Shown here in pieces: positions 35,511 to 48,100 of a stretch of DNA of 64,000 bases; the first letter of the stretch is position 1; each line of letters opens with the position of its first letter. The position numbers and the translations under genes were made by a program. This DNA comes from Isoetes taiwanensis (taxonomy: Eukaryota; Streptophyta; Lycopodiopsida; Isoetales; Isoetaceae): assembly GCA_021234155.1 (NCBI GenBank), contig JAJEKV010000058.1, forward strand, positions 5,092,600 to 5,156,599. Direction: 5' to 3'. The notes under the pieces are model-generated. The model ran no database searches. It was not told the origin of the DNA and saw only the letters and a program-made list of their open reading frames with translations.

Positions 35511-37300
35511 TCAGAAGGCCCTTGTCCTGCATATATTTGAAAATGGTCCGACGCAAGCAATTACCTCTCTTCGTCTCCTGCTCTCCCCTTGATTAATGGC
35601 ACCACCACCATAGATTGTCACATTACCTTCTACACCTTCTTCCTCGCCATTCAATTGCAGAAAGCTGTGCAACACACAACATGCAATGACAACTCGTGGA
35701 GCAAACGGCATACTGATTGGCATGTCCATGCAAATTTTCCATCTTCCTTGCAATAGAGGGAATGAATTTTCGATGATCACTCTTATCTGTGACAATCTTC
35801 TTGAAAAAATAATATCCTCAGCAGTATCATTAGCTTTCCTCCTCCGAACAACTAACATAAAGGATGATGCAGGATAGCCAGAGTCACCAAGAATATACGG
35901 TTTCATTCTGATACCACGAATTCTTCTAATTGGTGAAGCAAGAATTTGTCTAGTTTGAAGCTTATCGTACAGAGGAGAAGTGTGGAAGTGGCGAGTGTCA
36001 TGTGATCCACCTGGTGCATCATAGCATACGTCCCAGAATATCTTACCAAAGATCACACACCTTTTGTAACAAAATAGAATGGAAGTGATGACGACACCAA
36101 TAATCTGCTGGAGTATACCTTGTTGCTGGCTTGTGACGGAATGGAATGTGTGAGCCATCTATGACACCAGCCACATGTGGCACTCCAGATATGGACTCAA
36201 ATTCTTCCATGATAGACTGCAACCTGGCACCGTCAGGAGGTCTAATGAACTCATTTCTCAAATTTGTGGCCAGTATCTCCACTATAATTCTAGTATATTT
36301 ATGCACGGTTGAGACACCAAGGGCGAACAATTGGGAACAAACAAAAGTTTTTGAGTTATGAGCAAGACGGAAAATCACACAGGCTAGAGCTTGCTCTTTG
36401 TAAACAGGTTCCCTTATCCATTCTTGAGGATTTGCTTCTGGAATATGTGGAGCCACTAATTTGAGCAAAGCCTCAAAGTTCCGTGCAAACATTCGATAGA
36501 AGCGCCTGAAATTGTAATTGCCTGCAAGACCCGATTCATGCCACAAGGAAGAGCTCACCTCTTCCCAGAAGGCGATCTGCCTTGGATAGACCCAATATTC
36601 CCTGGCTGGTTGTGTTGGAGAGCACAGAGAACAGAACTATGATCCAACTCAACAAAATTTGAATCACAACACCTACAAATTGGTCGAACTCATCATGATC
36701 AGAAGACTCATCCATCAGATCTAGATCATGGAGTAGAGGTAGATGACCCTCTGCCATGTGAATTTGGGCTGTTTTAGATGGCTCCGACTGTGAAAAAGAA
36801 AGGCAGGTGATGAATTGGATGGGTTTTCTCCACAAAGGAGGAATGGATGCTGTGGAGAAAACCCATCCAATTCATCACCTGCCTTTCTTTTTCACAGCCG
36901 GATTCAAAATTAGATATGATCTTCAAAGCATGAGTGCTCACCTTGGCCCACCTTAGTAGTTGAAAGTGCTCTGTTTTCTGTACAACAGAAAATCTGAATT
37001 TTGCATTGGCCCACCTTGCACAGCAGTTGCTTTGAAGATCACATCTAATTTTGGATTAAAAAAAGCAAACTGAAAATGCTTCAAGAACATTCATGCAATA
37101 AAATTAAAACACACAAACTTAAAACTTTGGATTTTTAAGGACAAGGGCTGATGGCCGATTTTATACTGCTGAAGGATTTTCAGCAATACGGCACCTGGCA
37201 GAGTGCGATTCATGTGAACACGTATTGGACGTTCTGGGTCAGCGCTGACCCAGCCAGCTGGAAAATCCCCGTTCGATTTTGGCTCATGTGATCCCAACAT
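35511..37300 (-). pseudogene. PIF/Harbinger transposase, third copy, broken by a mosaic patch
   Basis: The best-preserved nuclease of the three. Residues from SSSLWHESG to IDGSHIPF and WCRHHFHSILL (36558-36043) are open. Then a short frame change occurs and KIFWDVCYDAPGGSHDTRHF, ILGDSGYP and VIIENSF follow (down to 35511). One frameshift separates it from the N-terminal part (36835-36536), and near 35571 a deleted codon segment alters the C-terminus. A roughly 310-bp foreign patch at 36836-37145 splits it from its 5' leader. Confidence 0.88.
36836..37145. other. mosaic templated insertion inside the third Harbinger copy
   Basis: Relative to the right arm of the inverted pair (break near 27314), this copy has about 310 extra bp built from three known pieces: AAAGGAGGAATGGA (as at 27579), an inverted leader piece matching 24349-24401, and the loop plus inner arm matching about 25755-25991. 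It then resumes the normal terminal sequence. This is the signature of repair by repeated template switching in a palindromic region. Confidence 0.8.
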
Positions 37301-37930
37301 AAGCTGCTATACAAATTTTCAGGGCTGATTCCGTGGCTGAGCAAAAATCGTCTCATGTGAACGACCCATTAGAGGTGCAGCTTTGAAAGTGGAAGAATGG
37401 AGCTTTGACAAAGGAGGAATGGACGCTGCAAGCAAACAATAACCTGGAAATCAGAATTGTCGTGGCAAGAATCGTCTTAGATTAGAAGGTGATGTTGTTC
37501 CTTAGGTTAAGGAAAGACTGCGCACATGCAAGCCGTTTGGGGTTTCTTATTTGGGAACCGACCATCCATATATATCAGAGGAAGCACGCTAATGCAAAAC
37601 CAATCCTTTCAAACCTGTGTCAAAGTTCCGGCTATGGCGTCTGTAGATCTCTGCGCTACCCTCTTAGCTTTTTCCAGATTCCATGGCGGAAAAATAACGC
37701 GACGCCTTATTTGCAAGACCGAAGTTCTATTTCCAAGTTGTGGATTTGCTGTTTAGATTAAGAAGCCGGCTTTTTGAAGCATCTGGAGCCAGATCTTCAA
37801 GGTTTGAAGGTAAGACGTCTGCTATCTCTGTTATAGCAGCAGATTTACTTAGAACCAGGCCTTGAGATTTAGGGTCCAAGCCATGAGGTTTGGCATCTGA
37901 AACAAACGATTTTCATAGCAGTCATTAATC

Positions 37931-39860
37931 ATGGCGTTCTGTAACTTGATTTCCGTCATTTTGCTTGTGATACTAGTAAAAACAGTTTGTGCTCAATATT
38001 ATCCTGATTTGGCAACACAAGACAACAACAAATCATGTCCTGTAAAAACACTCTTTGCCACCTCCAATGATCCATTTTATAATTGGATTAGTCGCTCTTA
38101 TCTTGTCCTTGGGTTTGGGACTAATGAAATGATAACAAATCAAGAGGCCGGAATAGCCTACAGGAAACTTAGTGCATGGAGAGTGGCAAAATATTATGAG
38201 AACGATAGGATGCTTCTGTTCAGTTCTCCATAGCCACATGTCTTGGGAGGATCCTTTAGCAAGGGCAGCAAAAATTTTATTGCCCGGATGGCAGTAAATT
38301 GGGGTTTGAGCATCAGAAGTTGTGGTTCTTATCCCTACTATGATTATACAGGGGCAAACTTGTGCCTTTACACTAGCCAGGTTATTGCTAGTAAAAAAAA
38401 TGGAAATGTCACTTTCAAGACCCTCATGGCAGAGATACCTTATGTGTATAATAACATCACAAGTGATGTTAAGTATCTCATAAATTGGGTCAGCAATGCT
38501 CACACATCTGGAGCACTTGGAGAAAATAAGACAATTGTAAAGAGAGGTGAAGATAGTTGGTACTACATGAATCCACTGTTAGATTCTACATGTACCAGAA
38601 ATATGTCAATAGCCTACATACCTGATTTGGCTGCTTTCTTGCATAACAACTATCTTATTTGCCGTTGTGTGGGAAATGTATGTGTAAAGTCAGAGTCTTT
38701 TGGCATTCACACTGGAGCTTTCATAAATGCAAGTGGATGTAAAAGTCTTGATTCTTATTGGATATCATATAGTGACGGAATATGGCTCAGCCCTTATGGT
38801 GCCAAGTTGGATGCTTATTTTTTTCTTAACTCCACCTTGACCACATCTTATAACTTCCCGGATTCTATTGACCAAGACAATGTTACTCAAATGGAGGCTA
38901 TCAGAATATGTTTTGAGAGATGGTTAAGAAACAACATGACTTCAAGTATCGAGGATGCTTGTGCTTATTATAGCCTAATTAATTATGATACAGAAGTAGT
39001 ACAAGTCTGCAAATAAGATATCGGGTGAGTTTAATTTCAAGCAGTATTAAGCAAGCAGCAAAAGCTGCAGACGATTGTGATGAAGTCAAAGAGATGGACA
39101 AGGTATGTTCATATGATCTTCTGTCAAGTAATATGAAGCAAGAAATAGAGAGCATAATAGAAAAAGCTGGACAGTTGCAGGAAGTGAAGGACTTTGCGCA
39201 AAAGGAATGGGAAAGCATGGCCTCAAAACGCCATGATGTTTACATAGATATCGTCACGACTCTACTAACTGTGTTCACTACCACAAGTATAGTATTTAGT
39301 GAGACAATGGTGAGAATAGAGCAGAAGGTAACTGAATTTGTGCAGCTGGGGTTCAGAGGTATATTGGCTGCAAAAGCGCACAAGGTAAGTAGTTGGGAAA
39401 CAGGTCCTGTAGGTGGAAATGAAACAGCAATTGAACAAGGAAAAATAGAGGAGAAAAAGGGATCAGAAGAAAAAGAAGCAACAACTTTTACTTCAGAAGG
39501 ATGGAGCATCATTGTGAGAGTAGCTCTAAGAGTTTTGGTGCTAATTGGAGTGATCTCACAATCCCCTCAGATTACCAGCGACTTGGAATAGCCTCCGGGC
39601 ATTAGAGTGCAGGCCAAAACCACGGGTGGAGTCAAACTTATCAGTACCAGCCAAAACAAGACGTAGGTTTTCTCGTTACCACTACGTCTACTATTGAGGT
39701 AAAAGCCATGAACACCACTCTTATTTGGGTGGCTATCTTCCTATGTCCCTACGTGTTAATCATAATGCCCTTCATCTACTACCATCTAAAGAAATATACT
39801 CTACAAGTAGAGAAGAACAAAATCAAAGAGAAGATACATCCCGACCCTATTTCCTTTTGA
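37931..39860 (+). pseudogene. unrecognised secreted/membrane protein, copy B (longer, disrupted)
   Basis: Copy B keeps the middle region that copy A lost. Same signal peptide start at 37931; a GAG-to-TAG change at 38231 stops the frame after 100 residues. Reading through, it has many Cys (CRCVGNVCVK; ASGCKS) and N-glycosylation sites (NNITS, NMSI, NASG, NSTL, NVTQ, NMTS), suggesting an ectodomain. TAA at 39014 and a frame change lead to a helical segment (about 39025-39250) and a hydrophobic run (IVTTLLTVFTTTSIVF). A further frameshift near 39565 precedes the membrane-spanning C-terminus. GGGTGAGT at 39023 could be an intron donor rather than damage. Family unknown. Confidence 0.6.
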
Positions 39861-40051
39861 TCATCGTATTATATATGTTACCACTGTACTATATACTATA
39901 ATAATATGTTATAGTGCACAGCTAATGTTAGGTACTTGTTAATGAACTTTCCTCTGTTCAATCCAGCAATTTTAAATTATAGGAACTACCTCATGTCTCT
40001 GTATTTAAATAGGTTCAGGTTTGCCTAATTAACTCGCATTCATAATTATGA

Positions 40052-40249
40052 CGACAATCGGTATAAGAGTGGTTTCTACTACATTTAACTCAAAATGTCA
40101 GGAAAAACTATATCGCCTTAATAATCACTATTACTACGATCATGGTTCTTATATTAATTTTATATCTAACACTAGTTTCTTAAAATAATTACTAGTTTTG
40201 AAGGTGGTTTTTAAGCGTACATTGTCAATATTACAATTTAAGATGAATT
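40052..40249. other. spacer before the tandem duplication
   Basis: AT-rich, no gene or repeat recognised. Confidence 0.5.
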
Positions 40250-40995
40250 TATATATTAGTTATCATATATAAATTTTTAACTAGTTTTAATCCTCCCAAG
40301 TTTTTGAAAAATCATATTTGATTTTGCAAGTGTGATATGGTTTTTGGCACATGCTTATTTAGAAGAATTGTAAGTAGTCTATTATAATGGTTTATGTGAT
40401 TTATTTTTTTAAATACGTGTTTCACTCCTTAATGTCACTACTCACTTTGAGCATAGTTTTTTACGTTAACTAATAATTTCGACTATTATATCTAGTTTTG
40501 CCTTGCTTTTTGAGCATGATCCTTAATTGTAATTATAACCTTTTTTACTGGATGCATGGTGTCTATGCTTTATTTCTTGTTTCCTACCATTATATATAAT
40601 ATAGCAGCCTTATATCAGTGTACAACAGCCTCCTCGAGAAACTATGTCAAATTCTTTCACTACCAACATGTATCATTCTAGCGCATGTTGATTATATGTG
40701 TCGATTATGATAAGGGGCATGTAATGTCCTTATGTGATACTCAATGATGTTGAGCATAAGACTTTGATATTCCTGAGCAATGTTAAAAGTTTAGATGTTT
40801 CATTCAAATTTAGATGATCGATTCTGATTAACATGTTTCAAAGCTTACTATAAATGCAAAGATGCACGCTCTCGAGGCAATAGGCTATCATTGTCTAAAC
40901 TCTTCAATCAAAGATCCTAAAAAACAAGATACGATTCTTTACACGAGCATAAGTCAACTCTATCCCTTTCTTATTTTTATGACTTTGAATTAACT
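40250..40995 (+). repeat. tandem duplication unit A (intact, empty-site copy)
   Basis: This unit of about 750 bp matches 41255-41605 joined to 49070-49182 and 50389-50700. It is the uninterrupted version and so reveals the insertion points of the Helitron (between 40589 and 40590) and of the Mutator-like element (after the GCATTGTTGAT-like target GCATGTTGAT near 40684). No coding content is recognised. Confidence 0.9.
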
Positions 40996-41254
40996 TAATA
41001 AAGGTACTCGCACTCATCTACCAATGAAAAAGCGCAGATCCATTGCCTCTATCCGCACAGGTGCACACCATCTTCGGATTGAGACATGGCGGTGGACTGG
41101 GGAGCCGTGTCGGGAGAGGCTTTGCCAACACTGCTAGGTTGGAGCTGTGGAAGACGAATGCCACACCCTTCAGAGTTGTCTGGCATATGATGACATTTGG
41201 ATACGCTATGCTGAGCTGGTCCGCCCTGACCAGCCCCTGCATGAGTAGTTGTCA
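40996..41254. other. GC-richer spacer between tandem units
   Basis: A 260-bp block richer in G+C than its surroundings, open in several frames, resembling a captured exon but matching no family I know. It is absent at the end of unit B. Confidence 0.45.
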
Positions 41255-41605
41255 CTATCATATATAATTTTTTAACTAGTTTTAATCCTCCCAAGTTTTT
41301 GAAAAACCATGTTTGATTTTGCAAGTGTGATATGGTTTTTGGCACATGCTTATTTAGAAGGCTTATAAGTAGTCTATTATATTGGTTTATATCGTCATTT
41401 TTTTAAAATACGTGTTTCACTCCTTAATGTCACTACTCACTTTGAGCATAGTTTTTTACGTTAACTAATAATTTCGACTATTATATCTAGTTTTGCCTTG
41501 TTTTTTGAGCGTGATCCTTAATTGTAATTATAATCTTATATTACGTACATTAGTTTTTTTTTACTGGATGCATGGTGTCTATGCTTTATTTCTTGTTTCC
41601 TACCA

Positions 41606-41679
41606 TCTACATCTACATCTACATCTACATCTACATCTACATCTACATCTACATCTACATCTACATCTACATCTACATA
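41606..41679 (+). repeat. (TCTACA)n microsatellite at the Helitron 5' end
   Basis: About 12 copies of the hexamer. It begins exactly at the Helitron 5' terminus, so it looks like expansion of the terminal TCTACA word. Confidence 0.95.
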
Positions 41680-44613
41680 TAGTAATAATAGAGTTTTAGG
41701 ATAGTTTGTGCGCAATCTTGGCGGTCGATTTTGTTCCTCTCATTTTAATCGTTGGATTTTTCGTTAGATGATGCACTGCTTCTTCGCACATGATGCGCTG
41801 CTACTTTGCACCCCATCACACCTCGGTTATCGCTTGTAATGGCGGTACTCTGTCTTGATGGCATTGATAAGCATTCGACATAAGCATTGTAAATAAACGG
41901 CTTAAGATTTTTTGACTGGATATTTTGCAGTAGAAGGATAAAAACAGTCTCCGAACTGTCTGTCGACCATTTTACCAACCATCCTTGCCCGTTTAATCTG
42001 GCTTTTCAGAATTGCAGCAACGGCCATTACCATCTGGCAGCAAAGCCAGGTAAATCTATGTGTGGAGCTTTATACTTTTAAGATTGGCATGAATAGACTA
42101 TTGCATGCACTAGCCTCATTTTTTTTAGATAAATAGCCAAACGGGAGGACTCCAATTCTAGGTAAAATCTTTGTTTATAGCAGAGATAATTTGCAAGATA
42201 ATTTTTCCTTTCACAAGTAGATTTCTCTTGAGATTGTGTTGGGATATCACTTTCTTTATATGTCAACTTGTCTGCCATATTAAATGACCGTTTCAAAAGG
42301 CGAGCTTCAAATCTGTTGTGCACATGTTGGTTTGCCATGTAAGTTGTCATCCTGAATGAGTTAGTGCTTTAAATCTATCGCACATTGTCAACTGATGGCA
42401 GATTACACCCTGGCCCAGATTGTGTTGTCCAAGAGTCTGGAGTAAGCACTTGCACTGCTAATGTTGCGTTCCTCACCTCTGTTACCACCAGAAAGCATTG
42501 AATCAAAACCTTGCATGGTATCTTTCATGTTTTAAAATTAGTAAACATTCACTCCAGAACTTTAACGTGAATTGGTAAACCACACTATGTTGTCAATTTT
42601 AGAATAAGAATTCAATTGGCATCAACTGAAGCTGTTCTGCCAGACAACAAACACTTTGGGTAAATGCTGCTTTATAATACTTTTCAAATATATCTCCCTG
42701 CAGCTAAGAGCTGCAAGAAGTGAGATGAGGAAATGTTAAAATTTATAATTAAGACTATTTTAGAAAATCTTTGTTATTGATCAATGTTTTTGTCATACTT
42801 GGCTTTTCATACAACAGAGCTTAGCACATCACAGGATCTCAAGTACATACTGCTTTCCTGACATTACTCCAGCCAGATACATGAGAAAACAAGTCATACT
42901 TGCATGCCAAGACGTCATATGTATCAGCATATCAGCAGTCAGCTTAGATAGCTGAATCCTCCATATTAACAAGCTGCTTCATATGGTTTTCTATCAGCTC
43001 TCTAAACAATGTACAAATTCCTTAATTATTTTATTTCATTGCAGTGTAAGTAACAATTTATTTCAAATGCAATCATCTATTAAAATGGCTTCCAGTTCTT
43101 TGGCTTCCCATTCTTTGTTTGCACATTTTACGCATCTTGCAAGCTTTGATATGTTCTAAGACATTGCTAAATCTTTGTTTCTTGCAGGTAATTTATTTGA
43201 TGTGGTTGTTTTTAGCAGAGATCTTCCCCGTTGCTAAAAGCTTTGAATCAGAAGTTTACTTATTGTGGATCCGCTGGTCATTGTGGAATCCAACAAAGCC
43301 ATCTTGGCACGATTTTGCATTTTGATCATGCCCCAGTTTTCTGTCCCAGGTATCCCATAGTTTATATGTATTCTTTTTAATCATACTGATTAAGCCTGGA
43401 GTTGTAGTAGAGCTTTTTACGTTGCTTGTTTATAAGCTTAAGATCTCTTCTTTCACGTTGGACCATAACATATATCCAAAACAGCCAGTGCAGATGAAAG
43501 ACTTTGCATTGCACATCCGAAAAATGGTTTTTTCGACCCATTTCATGATCGATTCGCTGCAAAACTACTCATGGCGTGATAAAACCTTGATTTCGGGTTT
43601 GCATATGGGCTGTGGTAAGCAAAGTTTATGCACTTCTTTAAACATTCAGAGTTTTGACGGCCTCATGGCATGCACCAAACTTTGATTTCGAATCATGGCT
43701 GTAATCATGGCTGTAATTTGCTTCAGAATATGGTTAGAATGGTGATGCTTCACAAGCAAATTTCTAGAAATGAGGCTTTTGCAATCCCGAGGTTCCACAA
43801 TCAAGGAGCATTGTTTGTAAGTCCAACTTTGGTAAGTTTATTTCTACATCTTCTTTCTATGTTCAGCTTTAGGAAAGCTAAAATTTGCCATGATGACATG
43901 TTGCATCCATCATAAAGATACTAGCAATAGAGCTGGATCTTTGCTGCTTAGATAAAGACGCTTCTGAAAATGAATCTGGAGTATCAGTAGTTAATCTTCA
44001 TGTCTTCTCATAGTTAACAGATTATGAAGCCAATTTAAAGTGGGTCAAGGAATTTGTGCATCCCCCTTTCTTCTTCCCATGGCTCTAGATTGCATAGATC
44101 ATTGCCTTGTTCCTCACGAGATAGTAGACTTACTACATCCAGCAATATTGGGTGGTAATTTTCCAACAAATTCTGGGGTCCTTCTGGCAATGGTGCATCT
44201 CTGTCTGGCATGTTTACATGGGCGAGCTATGGGCAGAAGATCCCGGAGCATACCCTGTAGGAAAAAGAAAACCTGAATAGTTTGTATGTTAGGGAGTAAC
44301 CTTATCGCGGTGTCCTGCTACAAAAACTAGACTTCAACAATTTGCATGGAAATTCTTGCATATTGCTTACCTTCGCCTTATAGATTGGTTGCTTTTAGCC
44401 CTTTAATATACCATCTATGCAGATTCTAGACTCCATTCAACACAACTTTTGCTTCAACATCCCCTGCCTGCTTCCAAAAGGTGAGGTGAGGTAGGTTACA
44501 AGGAAAGATTATTATTCTCTAGAATGTGTACTCTAGAATGATGTATGCGCTTCAATAGTCTTTGCACCTTTTTTCTCCAATTCCAAAACCAATTGCAGAT
44601 TCTCTCTCTACAC

Positions 44614-44708
44614 ATCTGTATTTGCTATATATTCACAAAATTAGTCACAATAATGCCCTCTTCATGATAATGCCATGCTATATATTCACAAAATTAGTCA
44701 CAAATATC
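44614..44708 (+). repeat. spaced direct repeat inside the Helitron
   Basis: GCTATATATTCACAAAATTA and about eight further bases recur after roughly 57 bp. Confidence 0.8.
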
Positions 44709-45125
44709 TAGCATAATAACAGGGGTTTTTTTTGTGTTTTTGTACGATATTTATTAAGGTTTTTCTATGATTTTGTTGTCATATTCAACTAGGTGTACTA
44801 AATAGTATTTCTAGAGTGCTCCATTTTTTGGCCGTTGATTTTTGATGGGAGGTAGAATTGTATGGCCGTGATTAAATTTATCTATCTGTCACACAGGCTG
44901 GACCACAATGCTTTTTTAATATGTACCATTCAACCATAGAACCCTTTTATTTAGGGTTTCTATGAGCGAGAGCTCTTGTTCCAGAAGAAATGAAGGGAAA
45001 ATTTCTGCAGTTTCTGGAGCATTGGCAAGATGTAGCAAGGGTGCTCTTAGGTCGTGACGATGTAATGCAGACAAGCATGGGGGGGGGGGAGCTTACACGA
45101 GTAAGTGCTTAATCAACCCTAAGAA

Positions 45126-45190
45126 ATTGATAGGAAGTGTTTGGTATAATTGATAGGAAGTGTTTGGTATAATTGATAGGAAGTCAAACA
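45126..45190 (+). repeat. 23-bp tandem repeat, about 2.6 units
   Basis: TTGATAGGAAGTGTTTGGTA begins at 45127, 45150 and 45173 (last unit partial). Confidence 0.9.
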
Positions 45191-48100
45191 TTAATCCTGA
45201 TGATCCTGCAGGGTTATAATAGCTTCTTGTTCTATCCCTTTATTATTTGATGGTGAACAGCACCTCTTGCTTCAAGCCGGAATAGTACTATGGAATTCAC
45301 TAGTATAGCAACATTGAGAACGTTTCTCTCAACAAATGCAATTATAAGGCATTAGACATAACAAAGTTATGTTTGTCAACAAATGAAGCTGTGAATACAG
45401 CTTGTAAAAGACTGTAGAAGCCTTAAAGATGCACAGACTGATAAATGGAGAAATGCCGTCTTCCCAAAAACACTTGCATTCATGGGGAATGGCAGAAGGC
45501 CTTATATCTCTTACTGCTCTAGAAAGACCTGGAAACGAGGAATAAGAGTGACAAAACAGTGTCTGGTGGTCCAAGAAGTGGAGCACAGACTTGTATGGAT
45601 TTGTTTTTAATCGTCAAAGGAAGGATGTGGAGGATGTGCCGAAAATGGAAACTTACATTTACAAGGGCTTTTTCTAGCTCAGCAAGCTGCAACTCAGGGA
45701 TTGCTAGAGTTGCAGATTGGTAAAGATAGCATGTTTGGTACTTGATTTGCATGAGTGCCATAGCTTTATGTATTCTAGGGTATATTATTTTCTATGTTTC
45801 ATGTAGCATTGGATGTAGCAACTTTGCAAATAGAGCTTCAAATAGAGGTGCATACTGTAATCCAAGTACGGCTCTGAATATTATATACAATCAGCTTGCT
45901 TTCCATCTTACTAAACTGTTCTTCTGCTTTTGGCGCTTTTTTGAGATCTGGTTTCTTGAGTTTTATCTCATCATTTGCAAAAACTAGGATTTATATACAC
46001 ATTTCAGTTCAGTTCAGTTCAGAATTTTGAGAAGTTAAGAAACAGCGCCTGGTTTCGAGAAGCAGTGCCTGATTTCTTTGCAGTCCTCTATTTCAGTTAA
46101 CACAGTAGCAAGTACATTTGCCTAAGCATAGAGCGCGTGAGCAGCATGTGAATTTAACATGCAAGTGCAGGTGCAAGGCTTTGGCCTCCATATTCTTCAC
46201 CTTGCTTTCTTTGAAGCCTTGTACCAACCTCAGTTGCTTGAATGCAGTTGTGAATTTGTGGCATTCGTTCTATTTCTTATCAGCACTTCTGCTTGAGTTC
46301 AAGTAAAACGCTGCATAATTCATTCACTGCACAAATCTCCTGTGTGACGAAACGTAGAGTGCAATTTTTGTGATCAATTATATAGATCCGATCCAAGTGT
46401 AAAGTAGTCGTTTTCGCTAGCTTTTTGAAGCTGCATTTTCCTGTGCTTGACAGAATCAAGCAAGTGAGGTGACCCCATTTTGGTAGTGGTTGTAGATGGC
46501 TGTTTCACACAGTGCAAACAGTCTGATATCCTTTCTAGCTGAGGAGACAATTCAAATGCTGGTTTTGGTTCATACAACAAGATCAAGCATGAGTTTGATG
46601 GGATTGGCCTGATTTTGTTACAGTCCATACCAAAAGAGCCTCGATCCAGCAGACTTATGAGTTGGAACTTTGTATGAGATCCACGAAACTGATTTGCATT
46701 GTGTTATCTAGCAATGCAGCCAGCATCAAAAACAGCAAAGAGCTAGCCAATTTCTGCAGTCTGGTTCTCTAAAATAGGTTGATCGGAGGGCCGATCTTTT
46801 CTGCAAATAGGGCCAATTTGTGCAGATCCATGTCTGATGTCTGTTGACGAAGTAGAATCCCGTTTCTTTCTTATATGATCCTATAGCTGAGCAAGGGTTT
46901 AAAAATTCGTCCACTATGGTAGAGCTGGGAATAAAAGCAACACATATAAGAACCCGGTTTGTATTCTCTTCACTCCATCTCTTATTTCGTTGTTTACAGC
47001 AGCATCACGGATGTTCTACATATACTATATGGTTATGAATGCTTGCCATGGCACAAACTTGTTGTAACAGCATGGGAGCCTCTACAGACTTTCCAGGTGT
47101 TTGAATATCTTAGGTGTTTGAACATCTTATTCTGTTTAAAATGTTCCAGTCTTTGTTTGCTGCTATCATGCTAATATGTGTGTGTGCCAATTGAAAAATC
47201 AAAGGTGGGAGACACACTCTAAACTTGTATATTGTGGGTTGAAGATGATTTTTTTGTACGGCTCTTTAATTCATATGTCTACCAAATATGGCTCTTTAGC
47301 AGAAGTTGTGCATGTTTCTATGGAAGTTGTGGATGCAAATGCTAAGAATATACCACGATCTTTCTAAAGTGCGCCCTCGTAAAATCATGTTATACATGTA
47401 CAAAATCAACACCATATAGTACATTGCCTCAAATCTTATAGTATCTTGCAAATTGTGTTATACAGTATACCAAAACTTGTACAGGCATACCCCACAAACA
47501 AGGATCTCTATGTACAGTCTAGATCGAGGAATAAAGGGCATTTATGCTTATCCAACAGCTCTCGATGCCCGGAGTCACCCCCCATGTGAATATGCACCCA
47601 AACCAAAGGGGGTTTCAGGGGGGTTTTAATTTAAAATTGTTAAATGTAATGGTTTGTGTTAATTAATGTTGATGGTAGTCATATGTTGGTTATTATATGA
47701 TAATGCCATACGTATCCTTTTGCAAGTTGAGCCTCCTTATCTTCTCCCAATTTTGCTTGCTATGTGAATAGTTTTCTTACAACATTATAGTTCTTTACGA
47801 TCATCAAATTATAGTTTCACATATGGTCATATATAGATGTCAAAAAAGAAGAAAAGTCTTGTAAGAGACCTTAGATGTCCTCTTCGACTTTGAATCCATT
47901 TATTGGTACTTTGAAACATTGGGCATTTAAGTTTTGTTGGCTTTGTTTTGTATTATAGTGCAAATATAATACATCTACATTAACACTGCATTGGATATCA
48001 ACTATTAAAATACTTTCCTAAGAGTACTCAGACTTTTGTACACCATGTTTCTTCTTTGCAGATGAGAAGTTTATGCGAAGTAGGATTTGATGCTTCCTTT

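Larger units (their letters stand above)
35427..40051 (+). repeat. segmental duplication, copy B
   Basis: Colinear with 25911-29551. It carries the third Harbinger copy, the same 600-bp leader (37301-37930) and the longer version of the unknown membrane-protein gene. It ends at TAATTATGA, then continues into sequence unrelated to copy A. Confidence 0.93.

Noticed and set aside
41606-41679. TCTACA array as a leucine/histidine-rich coding repeat
   Set aside because: It is a microsatellite at a Helitron end; the open frame across it has no coding context.
43100-44280. Intron-like gene inside the Helitron
   Set aside because: Pyrimidine tracts and AG sites are present, but no protein family emerged from any joined frame; kept only as possible captured DNA.
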